DNA of 23,229 bases from an uncultured Blautia sp. (GCA_945872375.1 CAMBYR010000006.1:1-23229); one strand, 5' to 3'. Positions 1-6,931 are shown, numbered from the stretch's first letter. Numbers and translations: made by a program. Notes: a model not told the origin generated them from the letters alone.

Positions 1-409
1 TTAAGCCTTTCGGTCCAAGTACACGACCCAGACGACCTACAACACCCATCATATCCGGAGTTGCAACTACAACATCAAAATCCAGCCATCCTTCGTTCTG
101 GATCTTCGGAACCAGTTCCTCTGCTCCAACGAATTCTGCACCTGCAGCTTTTGCTTCTTCAGCTTTTGCATCTCTTGCAAATACAAGAACGCGAACCTGT
201 TTACCTGTTCCGTGCGGCAGAACAACTGCACCACGAACCTGCTGATCTGCATGACGTCCATCACAGCCTGTACGGATATGAGCTTCGATGGTCTCGTCAA
301 ATTTAGCAACTGCAGTTTTCTTTACAAGGCTGATAGCCTCTGCGGTATCATATAATGTTGCGCGGTCAACTGCTTTTGCAGCTTCCACGTATTTTTTTCC
401 TCGTTTCAT
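1..409 (-). CDS. rplA: 50S ribosomal protein L1, N-terminal part (truncated by window edge)
   Basis: The reading frame begins at an ATG (complement of 407-409), 7 bases after an AGGAGG ribosome binding site (417-422), and runs off the left edge after 136 codons. The product starts MKRGKKYVEAAKAVDR and contains the L1 motifs VRGAVVLPHGTGK, VLVFA and VVGRLGRVLGPKGL. L1 builds the mobile L1 stalk of the large subunit, near the E site, by binding 23S helices 76-78. It is also a classical translational repressor of its own operon. It follows rplK directly, and the spacer carries a copy of the L1 binding site (424-451). The missing C-terminal part (about 95 residues) lies outside the window. Identification is secure; only the start is verifiable here. 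Confidence 0.97.
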   Translation of the reverse strand, partial: MKRGKKYVEAAKAVDRATLYDTAEAISLVKKTAVAKFDETIEAHIRTGCDGRHADQQVRGAVVLPHGTGKQVRVLVFARDAKAEEAKAAGAEFVGAEELVPKIQNEGWLDFDVVVATPDMMGVVGRLGRVLGPKGL

Positions 410-423
410 TTCTATAACCTCCT

Positions 424-451
424 GTGGTATTGGCGGGGATTTCCCTCCCAC
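424..451 (-). promoter_or_regulatory. L1-binding hairpin (23S L1-stalk mimic) before rplA
   Basis: On the minus strand the spacer reads GUGGGAGGG, a 4-nt loop AAAU, CCCCGCC, then AAUACCAC. GUGG pairs with CCAC around an asymmetric internal loop and a GGG/CCC upper stem. GUGGGAGG and AAUACCAC match, from memory, the two strands of the 23S rRNA L1-stalk base. The element ends directly against the rplA ribosome binding site, so L1 bound here could block translation initiation. L1 autoregulation through such a mimic is established; its use at this second site is inferred. Confidence 0.8.
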
Positions 452-463
452 TTCCTATTTTGA

Positions 464-889
464 TTAATCTACTACTTCGATTCCCATGCTTCGTGCAGTT
501 CCGGCGATCATGCTTGTAGCTGCTTCGATGGATGCTGCATTCAGGTCTTTCATTTTCAGTTCTGCGATTTCCTGAACCTGAGCTCTGGTTACTTTTGCAA
601 CCTTGTTCTTGTTCGGTACGCCTGAACCGGATTTGATGTTAGCGGCTTTCTTCAGAAGAACGGCTGCTGGCGGAGTCTTGGTTATGAAGCTGAAACTTCT
701 GTCTGCATAAACAGTGATAACAACCGGAATGATCATACCATCCTGATCTGCTGTTCTTGCATTAAACTCTTTGGTAAACTGTACAATGTTTACACCATGC
801 TGTCCAAGAGCCGGACCTACCGGTGGTGCTGGGGTTGCTTTGCCAGCCGGAATCTGTAATTTAATATATCCTGTTACTTTCTTTGCCAT
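464..889 (-). CDS. rplK: 50S ribosomal protein L11
   Basis: The product has 141 residues, the usual length for L11. It begins MAKKVTGYIKLQIPAGKA and carries the family's proline-rich stretch PAPPVGPALGQHGVNIVQF. The C-terminal rRNA-binding domain ends TARSMGIEVVD. L11 binds the GTPase-associated region of 23S rRNA, forms the base of the L7/L12 stalk, and is needed for RelA sensing of uncharged tRNA. The ATG at 887-889 is chosen because AGGAGGTG (896-903) lies 6 bases before it. A GTG three codons upstream would overlap that ribosome binding site, so a 144-residue version is unlikely. It sits between nusG and rplA, as in most bacteria, and is preceded by an L1-stalk mimic hairpin. Confidence 0.98.
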   Translation of the reverse strand: MAKKVTGYIKLQIPAGKATPAPPVGPALGQHGVNIVQFTKEFNARTADQDGMIIPVVITVYADRSFSFITKTPPAAVLLKKAANIKSGSGVPNKNKVAKVTRAQVQEIAELKMKDLNAASIEAATSMIAGTARSMGIEVVD

Positions 890-905
890 TGTCGGCACCT
901 CCTAT

Positions 906-935
906 GTGGTATTGGCGGGGGTGTTTCCCTCCCAC
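906..935 (-). promoter_or_regulatory. L1-binding hairpin (23S L1-stalk mimic) before rplK
   Basis: This is the second copy of the element at 424-451. The minus-strand RNA reads GUGGGAGGG, loop AAACA, CCCCCGCC, AAUACCAC, with the closing GUGG/CCAC stem two bases from the AGGAGG of rplK. The conserved strands are identical in both copies and only the apical loop differs by two bases. That pattern points to selection on the L1 contact surface rather than on the loop. This is the expected position for classical L1 feedback on the L11-L1 mRNA. Confidence 0.85.
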
Positions 936-955
936 TATAATGAATTACCTTTTTG

Positions 956-1471
956 TTACAGTTTTTTAATGTCTGCGAAACTGATTTCTACCGGCGTTTC
1001 GCGGCCGAAAAGCTCAACGTTGATCGTTACTACGCGCTTCTGCATATTGATTGCTGTAATAACGCCCACGGTATCCTGCCATGCACCTCCGGTAGCGACT
1101 ACCTGATCGCCTTCTGCGAAATCAACAGAAACCTCTGCATCTGTGATGCCCAGCGGAAGCATTTCTTCCTCTGTAAGCGGCACAGGCTTGGATCCCGGTC
1201 CCACAAATCCGGTAACGCCTCTGGTGTTGCGGACAACGTACCATGTGTCGTCATTCATAATCATGTTGAGCAGCACATATCCCGGAAACAGTTTTTTCTG
1301 AACCTGCTTTGCCGTACCGTTCTTCATCTCTACAACTTCCTGCAGAGGAACACGGACTTCCAGGATCTGGTCTTCCAGGTGGCGGTTCTCGATTGTCTTT
1401 TCAATGTTGGCTTTTACCTTGTTCTCGTAACCTGAATAGGTATGAACAACGTACCATTTTGCTTCTGACAT
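956..1471 (-). CDS. nusG: Transcription termination/antitermination factor NusG
   Basis: The product has 171 residues. The N-terminal NGN domain runs from AKWYVVHTYSGYENKVK, which binds the RNA polymerase clamp helices, through PGYVLLNM and TRGVTGFVGPG. A KOW domain follows, with GDQVVATGGAWQDTVGVI at about residues 118-135. NusG affects elongation, pausing and Rho- or ribosome-coupled transcription in the cytoplasm. The ATG at 1469-1471 follows an AAAGGTGAT ribosome binding site. secE lies 16 bases upstream and rplK follows after 66 bases that hold the L1 hairpin. Gene order and length are standard, and nothing is unusual in the protein. Confidence 0.98.
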   Translation of the reverse strand: MSEAKWYVVHTYSGYENKVKANIEKTIENRHLEDQILEVRVPLQEVVEMKNGTAKQVQKKLFPGYVLLNMIMNDDTWYVVRNTRGVTGFVGPGSKPVPLTEEEMLPLGITDAEVSVDFAEGDQVVATGGAWQDTVGVITAINMQKRVVTINVELFGRETPVEISFADIKKL

Positions 1472-1487
1472 ACAATCACCTTTATCC

Positions 1488-1697
1488 TTATTTCATTAAA
1501 AGATTGATGACTTCCAGAATACCTGCGTCCATGATACTGATAATTGTTCCCAGGATCACGGTAATCACAACAACTGCTGCAGTCTGCTTCATCAGAGTAT
1601 CCTTATCTGTCCAGACAATCTTTTTGAATTCTGATTGAAGTCCCTGAAACCAACTTTTCTTCTGGCCTTTGCCAGCAGATTTTTCCTTTTCTTGCAT
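1488..1697 (-). CDS. secE: Preprotein translocase subunit SecE
   Basis: The product has 69 residues, the short single-span SecE typical of Firmicutes. A charged N-terminus (MQEKEKSAGKGQKKSWFQGL) leads into the conserved amphipathic helix SEFKKIVWTDKDTLMKQ. One membrane segment follows at about residues 40-65 (TAAVVVITVILGTIISIMDAGIL). SecE clamps SecY in the SecYEG channel. It begins at the ATG at 1695-1697 after a GAGGTCA ribosome binding site. Part of that site lies in a small hairpin (1706-1722). It is cotranscribed with rpmG upstream and nusG downstream, the usual arrangement. Confidence 0.97.
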   Translation of the reverse strand: MQEKEKSAGKGQKKSWFQGLQSEFKKIVWTDKDTLMKQTAAVVVITVILGTIISIMDAGILEVINLLMK

Positions 1698-1705
1698 AGC
1701 CTGAC

Positions 1706-1740
1706 CTCACAATTTCCGTGAGTAACTATCGAATAGTTAC
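1706..1740 (-). promoter_or_regulatory. Two intercistronic hairpins between rpmG and secE
   Basis: A perfect inverted repeat, GTAACTAT-TCG-ATAGTTAC, fills 1722-1740. A smaller one, CTCAC-7 nt-GTGAG, fills 1706-1722 and overlaps the start of the secE ribosome binding site. No U-run follows either, so this is not an intrinsic terminator. It may stabilise the message, serve as a processing site, or modulate secE translation. Confidence 0.55.
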
Positions 1741-1747
1741 CTGGTGA

Positions 1748-1897
1748 TTATTTTGTTTCTTTGTGCATTGTGTGTCTGTGACAGAACTTACAATATTTCT
1801 TGGTTTCCAATCTCTCAGGATGGTTTTTCTTTTCCTTTGTCATATTGTAGTTACGCTGCTTGCACTCAGTACATGCTAATGTAATTTTAACGCGCAC
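1748..1897 (-). CDS. rpmG: 50S ribosomal protein L33 (zinc-ribbon type), GTG start
   Basis: This is a 49-residue frame reading MRVKITLACTECKQRNY, then KNHPERLETKKYCKFCHRHTMHKETK. The two CxxC pairs (C9/C12 and C36/C39) are those of the zinc-binding L33 form. The start codon is GTG at 1895-1897, supported by GGAGGTGG (about 1903-1910) 7-8 bases upstream. No ATG lies at the family's conserved N-terminus. L33 sits near the E site of the large subunit. It is the first gene of the rpmG-secE-nusG-rplK-rplA operon, about 100 bases after a sigma-A promoter. The cysteine-containing form does not depend on the zinc-free paralogues induced in zinc starvation. Confidence 0.95.
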   Translation of the reverse strand: MRVKITLACTECKQRNYNMTKEKKNHPERLETKKYCKFCHRHTMHKETK

Positions 1898-1927
1898 AAC
1901 TTCCACCTCCAGTGTTTTCATTTAACC

Positions 1928-1985
1928 GGTCTTTCCGCTATCCCCGTCCACGTATCCGTTCATTTTCGGGCATAAAAAAAAGACC
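1928..1985 (-). promoter_or_regulatory. rpmG leader with long-range inverted repeat
   Basis: The roughly 100-nt leader between promoter and rpmG contains GGTCTTT (complement of 1979-1985) and AAAGACC (complement of 1928-1934). They could close a 44-nt loop. The first arm continues into an eight-T run. No known ribosomal-protein leader was recognised here, so any function is speculative. Confidence 0.3.
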
Positions 1986-2006
1986 TAACTTCCATGTCGC
2001 GTGTCA

Positions 2007-2036
2007 ATTTTACCACAGGAACCCACACCACGTCAA
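2007..2036 (-). promoter_or_regulatory. Sigma-A promoter of the rpmG operon
   Basis: On the minus strand, TTGACG (complement of 2031-2036) is followed by an 18-base spacer and TAAAAT (complement of 2007-2012). It lies between the livF terminal hairpin and rpmG and is the only good promoter match there. Confidence 0.75.
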
Positions 2037-2119
2037 GCCCTTTTCCCCAATAAAACCGGGATATCTCATATTTTTTACGCCCAATTCTCAACGCAAACCA
2101 GCGTGGCCAAAAGGGGAGC

Positions 2120-2162
2120 GCGAGGGGAGAGCGGCCTTCGCCACTCTGAGCACTCCCCTCGC
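2120..2162 (-). terminator. Hairpin ending the liv operon
   Basis: Just after the livF stop, the minus strand reads GCGAGGGG, AGTGCTC, AGAGTGGC-GAAG-GCCGCTCT, CCCCTCGC. This is a two-tier stem with only one wobble pair in the inner part. The T-run after it is short (CCCCTTTT), so it may be a leaky terminator or an mRNA 3'-end protector. Confidence 0.65.
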
Positions 2163-2166
2163 ACCC

Positions 2167-2880
2167 TCACCTTGCCTTCCCAAGATAAGCAGCCTTGACA
2201 GATTCATTCTCTGCCAGCTCCTTTCCTGTTCCGCTAAGCGTAATCGTTCCGGTTTCCATAACATAGCCGTGATGTGCGGCATGAAGTGCCATGTTCGCAT
2301 TCTGTTCAACCAGGAGAATCGTCTTACCCTGCTTATTGATCTCACGGATGATATCAAACACACCCTGCACAACGATTGGCGCAAGGCCAAGGGATGGCTC
2401 ATCCATCATAATGATCTCCGGGCGGCTCATAAGAGCACGGGCAATGGCAAGCATCTGCTGCTCGCCGCCGGACAACGTTCCGGCAAGCTGCCAGTTACGT
2501 TCTTTCAGTCGGGGAAACAAGTCATAACACCAGTTGATATCATCTTCCAGATTATCTTTACGCATGTATGCACCGATCTTCAGGTTTTCCAGAACGGTCA
2601 GGTCCGCAAAAACGCGACGGCCCTCCGGCACCAGGGTAATTCCCTGACTCACGATCTGCTCCGGCGTCTTTCCCGCAATTTCCTTTCCATTCAGCATGAC
2701 ACTTCCGGATGCAGGCTTCACCAGACCAACGATTGAGCGAAGCGTGGAGCTCTTTCCTGCACCATTGGCTCCGATCAGGGTCACGACCTCACCCTTTGGC
2801 ACCTGAAAACTGATATGCTTTACGGCCTTGATTCCGCCGTAGGATACACATAAATCCTTTACTTCCAAAATATTACTCAT
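2167..2880 (-). CDS. livF: Branched-chain amino-acid ABC transporter ATPase LivF
   Basis: The product is a 237-residue ABC ATPase. It has Walker A GANGAGKSS (residues 37-45), the LivF-type Q-loop LVPEGRRVF (about 83-91), signature LSGGEQQ (136-142), Walker B IIMMDE (156-161) and the H-loop replaced by the LivF-typical LLVEQN. With LivG it forms the cytoplasmic ATPase pair that powers import of leucine, isoleucine and valine through LivHM. The start overlaps the end of livG by 8 bases (2873-2880), indicating translational coupling. It is the last gene of the liv operon and a strong hairpin follows the stop. HAAT-family transporters can also carry other amino acids or amides, so the exact substrate is inferred. 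Confidence 0.93.
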   Translation of the reverse strand: MSNILEVKDLCVSYGGIKAVKHISFQVPKGEVVTLIGANGAGKSSTLRSIVGLVKPASGSVMLNGKEIAGKTPEQIVSQGITLVPEGRRVFADLTVLENLKIGAYMRKDNLEDDINWCYDLFPRLKERNWQLAGTLSGGEQQMLAIARALMSRPEIIMMDEPSLGLAPIVVQGVFDIIREINKQGKTILLVEQNANMALHAAHHGYVMETGTITLSGTGKELAENESVKAAYLGKAR

Positions 2881-3712
2881 CTACGGCACCTCCCAGATAT
2901 GCTTCAATAACCCTCGGATTATTCTGAACCTCTTCCGGTGTACCTGCTGCAATAGGCTTCCCGAAATCCAGCACATAAATTCTGTCGGAAATTTCCATAA
3001 CCAGATCCATATGATGCTCGATCATGAAGATCGTCATGCCGAACTCATCACGAATTCTGCCGATAAACGCAGTCAGTTCCTCTGTTTCCTGCGGATTCAT
3101 ACCGGCAGCCGGTTCATCCAGCAGCAGAAGGGTCGGTTCTGTCGCCATCGCTCTGGCGATCTCCAGACGGCGCTGTTTTCCATAAGGAAGAGAGGTAGCC
3201 ATTTCATCCTTCACATCCTCAAGCCCCAGAATACGCAGAAGGTCCTCTGTCTGCTTCCGCATCTCGGCTTCTTCCTTTCCGTTCAGATGAAAGGTAGCTG
3301 TAAAAAGATTGCTGGTTCTTCTTAAGTGCTTCGCAATCAGAATATTCTCAAACACTGTCTGACTCTTAAACAGACGGATGTTCTGGAAAGTTCTGGCGAT
3401 TCCCATCTTTGTGATCTTATCCGGAGTAGGTGCCAGAACAGAACTGTATTTGCCGTTGTTCTCCCCTTTGTAAAGCTTCTTCATCTTTCCCTGAGGATGA
3501 TTCTCAATAATTTTTGTTCCGTTGAAATAGACAGCACCATTCGTGGGCGCGTAAACGCCTGTAATCACATTAAAAGCCGTTGTCTTTCCTGCACCGTTAG
3601 GACCGATCAGAGAAACGATTTCTCCTTTATTTACTTCCAGATTCATGTTGTCAACAGCTACAACGCCGCCGAACTGCATGGTCACATTTTCTACTTTCAG
3701 CACATTAGTCAT
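2873..3712 (-). CDS. livG: Branched-chain amino-acid ABC transporter ATPase LivG
   Basis: The product is a 279-residue ABC ATPase with Walker A GPNGAGKTT (residues 37-45). It has the divergent LivG signature LPYGKQRRLEIARA in place of LSGGQ, Walker B LLLLDEPAAGMNP, and the H-loop MIEHHMD. It is longer than common LivG proteins (about 255). The extra sequence appears to lie at about residues 67-95, a lysine-rich stretch (GKMKKLYKGENNGKY) between the strand after Walker A and the Q-loop region ARTFQNIRLF. It overlaps livF by 8 bases and livM by 8 bases (3705-3712), so the three are translationally coupled. Role: one of the two ATPases of the importer. Confidence 0.94.
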   Translation of the reverse strand: MTNVLKVENVTMQFGGVVAVDNMNLEVNKGEIVSLIGPNGAGKTTAFNVITGVYAPTNGAVYFNGTKIIENHPQGKMKKLYKGENNGKYSSVLAPTPDKITKMGIARTFQNIRLFKSQTVFENILIAKHLRRTSNLFTATFHLNGKEEAEMRKQTEDLLRILGLEDVKDEMATSLPYGKQRRLEIARAMATEPTLLLLDEPAAGMNPQETEELTAFIGRIRDEFGMTIFMIEHHMDLVMEISDRIYVLDFGKPIAAGTPEEVQNNPRVIEAYLGGAVDE

Positions 3713-4781
3713 TGGAGTCCCCTCCTTTTGCTGCTTTCTTCTTTCTCGTAAAGAAGTTATAGATACCTCTTACAGAGAATTCTTTCGTTCCCATAATACC
3801 CTTTCGGAAGAAGAGTACGATAATCATAATAATAACAGAAAAGACTACCTTTCGGAATCCCGCACGCAGAAGCGGTACATGAAAATCTCCGATATACATA
3901 TCGCTGTCCAGGAAACGAAGGAGCCACTCGGAAAGGATGATAAACAGGAAAGAGCTGAGACAGCTTCCCGTTACCGATCCGATACCGCCGATTACGACGA
4001 TCAGAAGAATTTCATAGGTCATGGCGGACTTAAACATCGATGCCTGAATGGTCGTCTGATACATTGCCAGAAGGGCACCGGAAATTCCGGCAAAGAAGGA
4101 GCTTACCACAAAAGCAATTCTCTTATGATGTGCCAGATTGATTCCCATGGCTTCTGCTGCCACCTCATCATCACGGATAGCTTTGAAAGCACGTCCGTAA
4201 GTGGAATTGATCAACATCACAATAACGGCAATACAGATTCCGGAAACGATAAACGGAAACAGCACGCTCTTAAAGGTCGGATAACTCTTTAACAGGTTGG
4301 AACCGTTGGTAACAGGGCCCAGCTTATCCCACTGAAAAATCGCACGGATAATTTCTGCAAATCCCAGAGTCGCAATAGCCAGATAATCGCTTTTCAGCCG
4401 GAGCACCGGAAGACCGATCAGATAGGCAAAAGCTGCAGCTACAATACCGGCAGCCACAAGCGCCACAACGACCGGAACCGAAAAATGAATAATTCCGCCG
4501 TCATAATACATGTAAACAAACTCTCTCTGCTCCGCAGGAATCGTCAGAATTCCATATGTATAAGCGCCAAGGAGCATAAAGCCTGCCTGTCCCAGAGAAA
4601 ACAATCCGGTAAAACCATTTAAAAGGTTCATGGATACAGCCACAAGCGCATAGATCGCTCCTTTTTTCAATACCGTAAAAATCATTGCGGTAGACGGTAT
4701 GGTATGTTCCATCACATATAATACAACCAGCAACGCCACGATCAGGGAAACGTTTATGATTGTCTCTTTTTTCTTTGTCAT
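3705..4781 (-). CDS. livM: Branched-chain amino-acid ABC transporter permease LivM
   Basis: The product has 358 residues with multiple hydrophobic segments throughout. It shows the LivM/LivH-family patterns AVSMNLLNGFTGLFSLGQAGFM near the N-terminus and the cytoplasmic coupling region GRAFKAIRDDEVAAEAMGIN, which contacts the ATPases. ATG at 4779-4781 is preferred because AGGAGG lies 7 bases upstream. A GTG two codons earlier (4785-4787) sits too close to that site. The C-terminus is lysine-rich. It lies 15 bases after livH and overlaps livG by 8 bases. It forms the membrane channel together with LivH. Confidence 0.94.
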   Translation of the reverse strand: MTKKKETIINVSLIVALLVVLYVMEHTIPSTAMIFTVLKKGAIYALVAVSMNLLNGFTGLFSLGQAGFMLLGAYTYGILTIPAEQREFVYMYYDGGIIHFSVPVVVALVAAGIVAAAFAYLIGLPVLRLKSDYLAIATLGFAEIIRAIFQWDKLGPVTNGSNLLKSYPTFKSVLFPFIVSGICIAVIVMLINSTYGRAFKAIRDDEVAAEAMGINLAHHKRIAFVVSSFFAGISGALLAMYQTTIQASMFKSAMTYEILLIVVIGGIGSVTGSCLSSFLFIILSEWLLRFLDSDMYIGDFHVPLLRAGFRKVVFSVIIMIIVLFFRKGIMGTKEFSVRGIYNFFTRKKKAAKGGDSND

Positions 4782-4796
4782 AATCACGCCTCCTTA

Positions 4797-5681
4797 TTAT
4801 ACTTTGTCCGTGGCTTTTTCGCCAAAAAGACCTGTTGGTTTAAAGATCAGAATCACGATCAGCAGGGCAAAGGTGAATGCATCCGAGAATGTGGTCCATC
4901 CCATACCCTTGATGATATTTTCACAGATACCGATAATAAATGCTCCGATGACTGCTCCCGGAATGGATCCGATTCCGCCGAATACAGCCGCAACGAACGC
5001 TTTCAGACCCGGCATGGCGCCGACTGTTGGAGTAACGCCGGTATAGTTTGTAAAAAACAGAAGACTTCCGACTGCTGCCAGGAAGGAACCGATAATAAAC
5101 GTCATGCTGATAACGGAGTTGATCTTGATGCCCATTAACTGGGATGTTTCAAAATCCTTGGATGCTGCTCTCATTGCCATACCGATTTTTGTATATTTGA
5201 TAAGTGCCACCAGCACAATTACCAGAATGATCGTCAGGAATGGCGTAATGACGGTAACCCGTTTTGTACTTGCGCCAAAAACATTTACGACATCGCTGAT
5301 CCAGGGAATCGGCGGATACTGCTGGGAAAGGCCGCCTGTGATATACAGGGCCAGATTCTGCAGCAAATAGGAAACACCAATGGCAGAAATCATAATGGAC
5401 ATTCTGGGCGCCTGACGAAGAGGTTTATACGCTGCACGCTCAACCAGGAAGCCGAGAATGACCGTTGCCACAAGAACAATGGGAATTGCAATATACACCG
5501 GAACAGATGCCGACAAATATACCATCATCAGGCCCGCGACCATAAAAATATCACCGTGGGCAAAGTTGATCAAACGTAAAATACCATATACCATGGTATA
5601 TCCAATGGCAATCAGCGCATACTGACCTCCAACGGAAACACCCGCAAGCAGATATGGCAGATTCTTACTGAACCATTCCAT
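4797..5681 (-). CDS. livH: Branched-chain amino-acid ABC transporter permease LivH
   Basis: The product has 294 residues, close to the family norm. It begins MEWFSKNLPYLLAGVSVGGQYALIAIGYTMVYGILRLINFAHG, whose GYTMVYG and NFAHGD motifs are characteristic of LivH. The coupling segment TKIGMAMRAASKDFETSQLMGI and the motif FVAAVFGGIGSIPGAV follow. At least seven hydrophobic spans are apparent. It is the second gene of the operon, separated from livJ by about 80 bases that contain a GC-rich hairpin. That hairpin may let the binding protein be made in excess over the membrane parts. Confidence 0.95.
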   Translation of the reverse strand: MEWFSKNLPYLLAGVSVGGQYALIAIGYTMVYGILRLINFAHGDIFMVAGLMMVYLSASVPVYIAIPIVLVATVILGFLVERAAYKPLRQAPRMSIMISAIGVSYLLQNLALYITGGLSQQYPPIPWISDVVNVFGASTKRVTVITPFLTIILVIVLVALIKYTKIGMAMRAASKDFETSQLMGIKINSVISMTFIIGSFLAAVGSLLFFTNYTGVTPTVGAMPGLKAFVAAVFGGIGSIPGAVIGAFIIGICENIIKGMGWTTFSDAFTFALLIVILIFKPTGLFGEKATDKV

Positions 5682-5706
5682 GAAAATCCTCCCTTAACCT
5701 AAAATG

Positions 5707-5732
5707 TCGAGGCGGGAAAAACCCCGCCCCGA
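5707..5732 (-). terminator. Intercistronic hairpin between livJ and livH (attenuating or protective)
   Basis: On the minus strand, TCGGGGCGGGG, loop TTTTT, CCCGCCTCGA forms a GC-rich stem of about 9-10 pairs. It is followed by CATTTT rather than a full U-run. Its position right after the binding-protein gene fits partial termination or 3'-end protection, common in importer operons where the binding protein is needed in excess. The role is inferred. Confidence 0.6.
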
Positions 5733-5764
5733 TCTTTATTTTTTTATAATTGCCCGATATTTGA

Positions 5765-6931
5765 TTATTCTTCTACCTGCTGAGCTCCAACAAGATCCCA
5801 TGCTCCTGTTTCTGTGTTTGCACTCTTTACATAAGCGGTATCTCTTACAGCATCACCGTTTTCCTGATCGAATACGACTTTGCCGCAAACGCCTTCATAC
5901 TCAACTCCCCAGAGAGCCTCGTTTACTGCTGCCGGATCTGTGGAACCAGCTGCCTTCAGAGCCTCCAGAGCTACATAGTATGCATCATAGCCCATTGCGG
6001 ATACGGCTGCAACAATGTCATCTCCGCCGTTGTTTGCTTTTGCAGTAGAATCGGAATTGATGTACTCTTTGATTCCTTCATCAAATTCTGCATTACCGCC
6101 TTCCTGATAGAAAGTGGTTACATAAATCTGAACGTCTTTTCCTTTTGCTGTATTTAATACAACGTTGGAATCCCAGGTGTCACTTGCCAGAAGCGGCATT
6201 TCCAGTCCCTGTGCTGCTGCCTGCTCAATGATCAGAGCTGCTGCCTCAATGGAAACCGGTGCAAAGAATACGTCTGCTTCTGCGTTCTTTGCAGATGCGA
6301 TATAGGATGCAAAGTCGCTGTTTCCTTCCTGGAAGGTTTCTGCTACAACTTCACCGCCAAGAGCTTCAAAAGCCTTTGTAAAGTAGAAGCCTACACCTGT
6401 GGAATAATCATCGCCAAGCTGTGTAAGAACGTACGCTTTCTTTGCTTCGAAGTTTTCGTTTGCAAAGTTTGCAAGTACGGTACCCTGGAACGGATCCAGG
6501 AAGCAGATACGGAAGTAATGGGTATTGCCCTGTGTTACCTGCGGATTGGTGCAGGTTACACCCATTGCCGGCACGCCGCCGTCTTTGAAAATATCAGATG
6601 CAGCGATGGATACGCCGGAGCCATAGGAACCAAGTACGATGGATACACCGTCGCTGACAAGCTGAGCTGCTGCGGATGGTCCCTTGTCTGTAGAAGATTC
6701 ATTATCTACGATATCAAGTTCTACATTATATTCCACTCCACCGATCTCTACGGTTGGAGTCAGGCTGTTTGCATACTGAATACCAAGAGTTTCCTGTTTT
6801 CCGCCTGCACCATTGTCTCCGGAAGCCGGCTCATAAACACCGATTTTCACAGTGTCTGCTGCAAATGTCGGAACAGCGGTGACTGCTACCATAGCGGCTG
6901 CCATGATTACGGATAATAATTTTTTCTTCAT
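5765..6931 (-). CDS. livJ: Branched-chain amino-acid ABC transporter substrate-binding protein, non-lipoprotein signal peptide
   Basis: The product is a 388-residue type-I periplasmic-binding-fold protein (Peripla_BP_6/LivJ family). A signal peptide, MKKKLLSVIMAAAMVAVTAVPTFA, is followed by ADTVKIGVYEPASGDNGAGGKQ, where a ligand loop is expected. Motifs such as GVTCTNPQVTQG, YFRICFLDPFQG and AKKAYVLTQLGDDYSTG match the family. Unusually for a Gram-positive importer there is no lipobox cysteine; cleavage after AFA-type ...PTFA-A is predicted, so no lipid anchor is visible. The ATG (6929-6931) follows AGGAGGAG. It is first in the liv operon, under a strong promoter at 6994-7022. Substrate is inferred from context and family. 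Confidence 0.92.
   Translation of the reverse strand: MKKKLLSVIMAAAMVAVTAVPTFAADTVKIGVYEPASGDNGAGGKQETLGIQYANSLTPTVEIGGVEYNVELDIVDNESSTDKGPSAAAQLVSDGVSIVLGSYGSGVSIAASDIFKDGGVPAMGVTCTNPQVTQGNTHYFRICFLDPFQGTVLANFANENFEAKKAYVLTQLGDDYSTGVGFYFTKAFEALGGEVVAETFQEGNSDFASYIASAKNAEADVFFAPVSIEAAALIIEQAAAQGLEMPLLASDTWDSNVVLNTAKGKDVQIYVTTFYQEGGNAEFDEGIKEYINSDSTAKANNGGDDIVAAVSAMGYDAYYVALEALKAAGSTDPAAVNEALWGVEYEGVCGKVVFDQENGDAVRDTAYVKSANTETGAWDLVGAQQVEE

Noticed and set aside
890..955. Separate promoter for rplK-rplA in the nusG-rplK gap
   Set aside because: A TATAGT is present but no -35-like hexamer lies at 16-18 bases; the gap is explained by the L1 hairpin.
1698..1747. tRNA-Trp between rpmG and secE, common in many bacteria
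   Set aside because: The gap is only 50 bases and holds two small hairpins, not a cloverleaf.
2000..2010. A consensus-like TTGACA just after the rpmG promoter -10, as a second promoter
   Set aside because: No acceptable -10 lies 16-18 bases downstream; the position holds GTCTTT.
1912..2736. Long plus-strand open frame of 274 codons
   Set aside because: It crosses the rpmG promoter, the liv terminal hairpin and livF antisense. The composition is not protein-like and no ribosome binding site precedes it.
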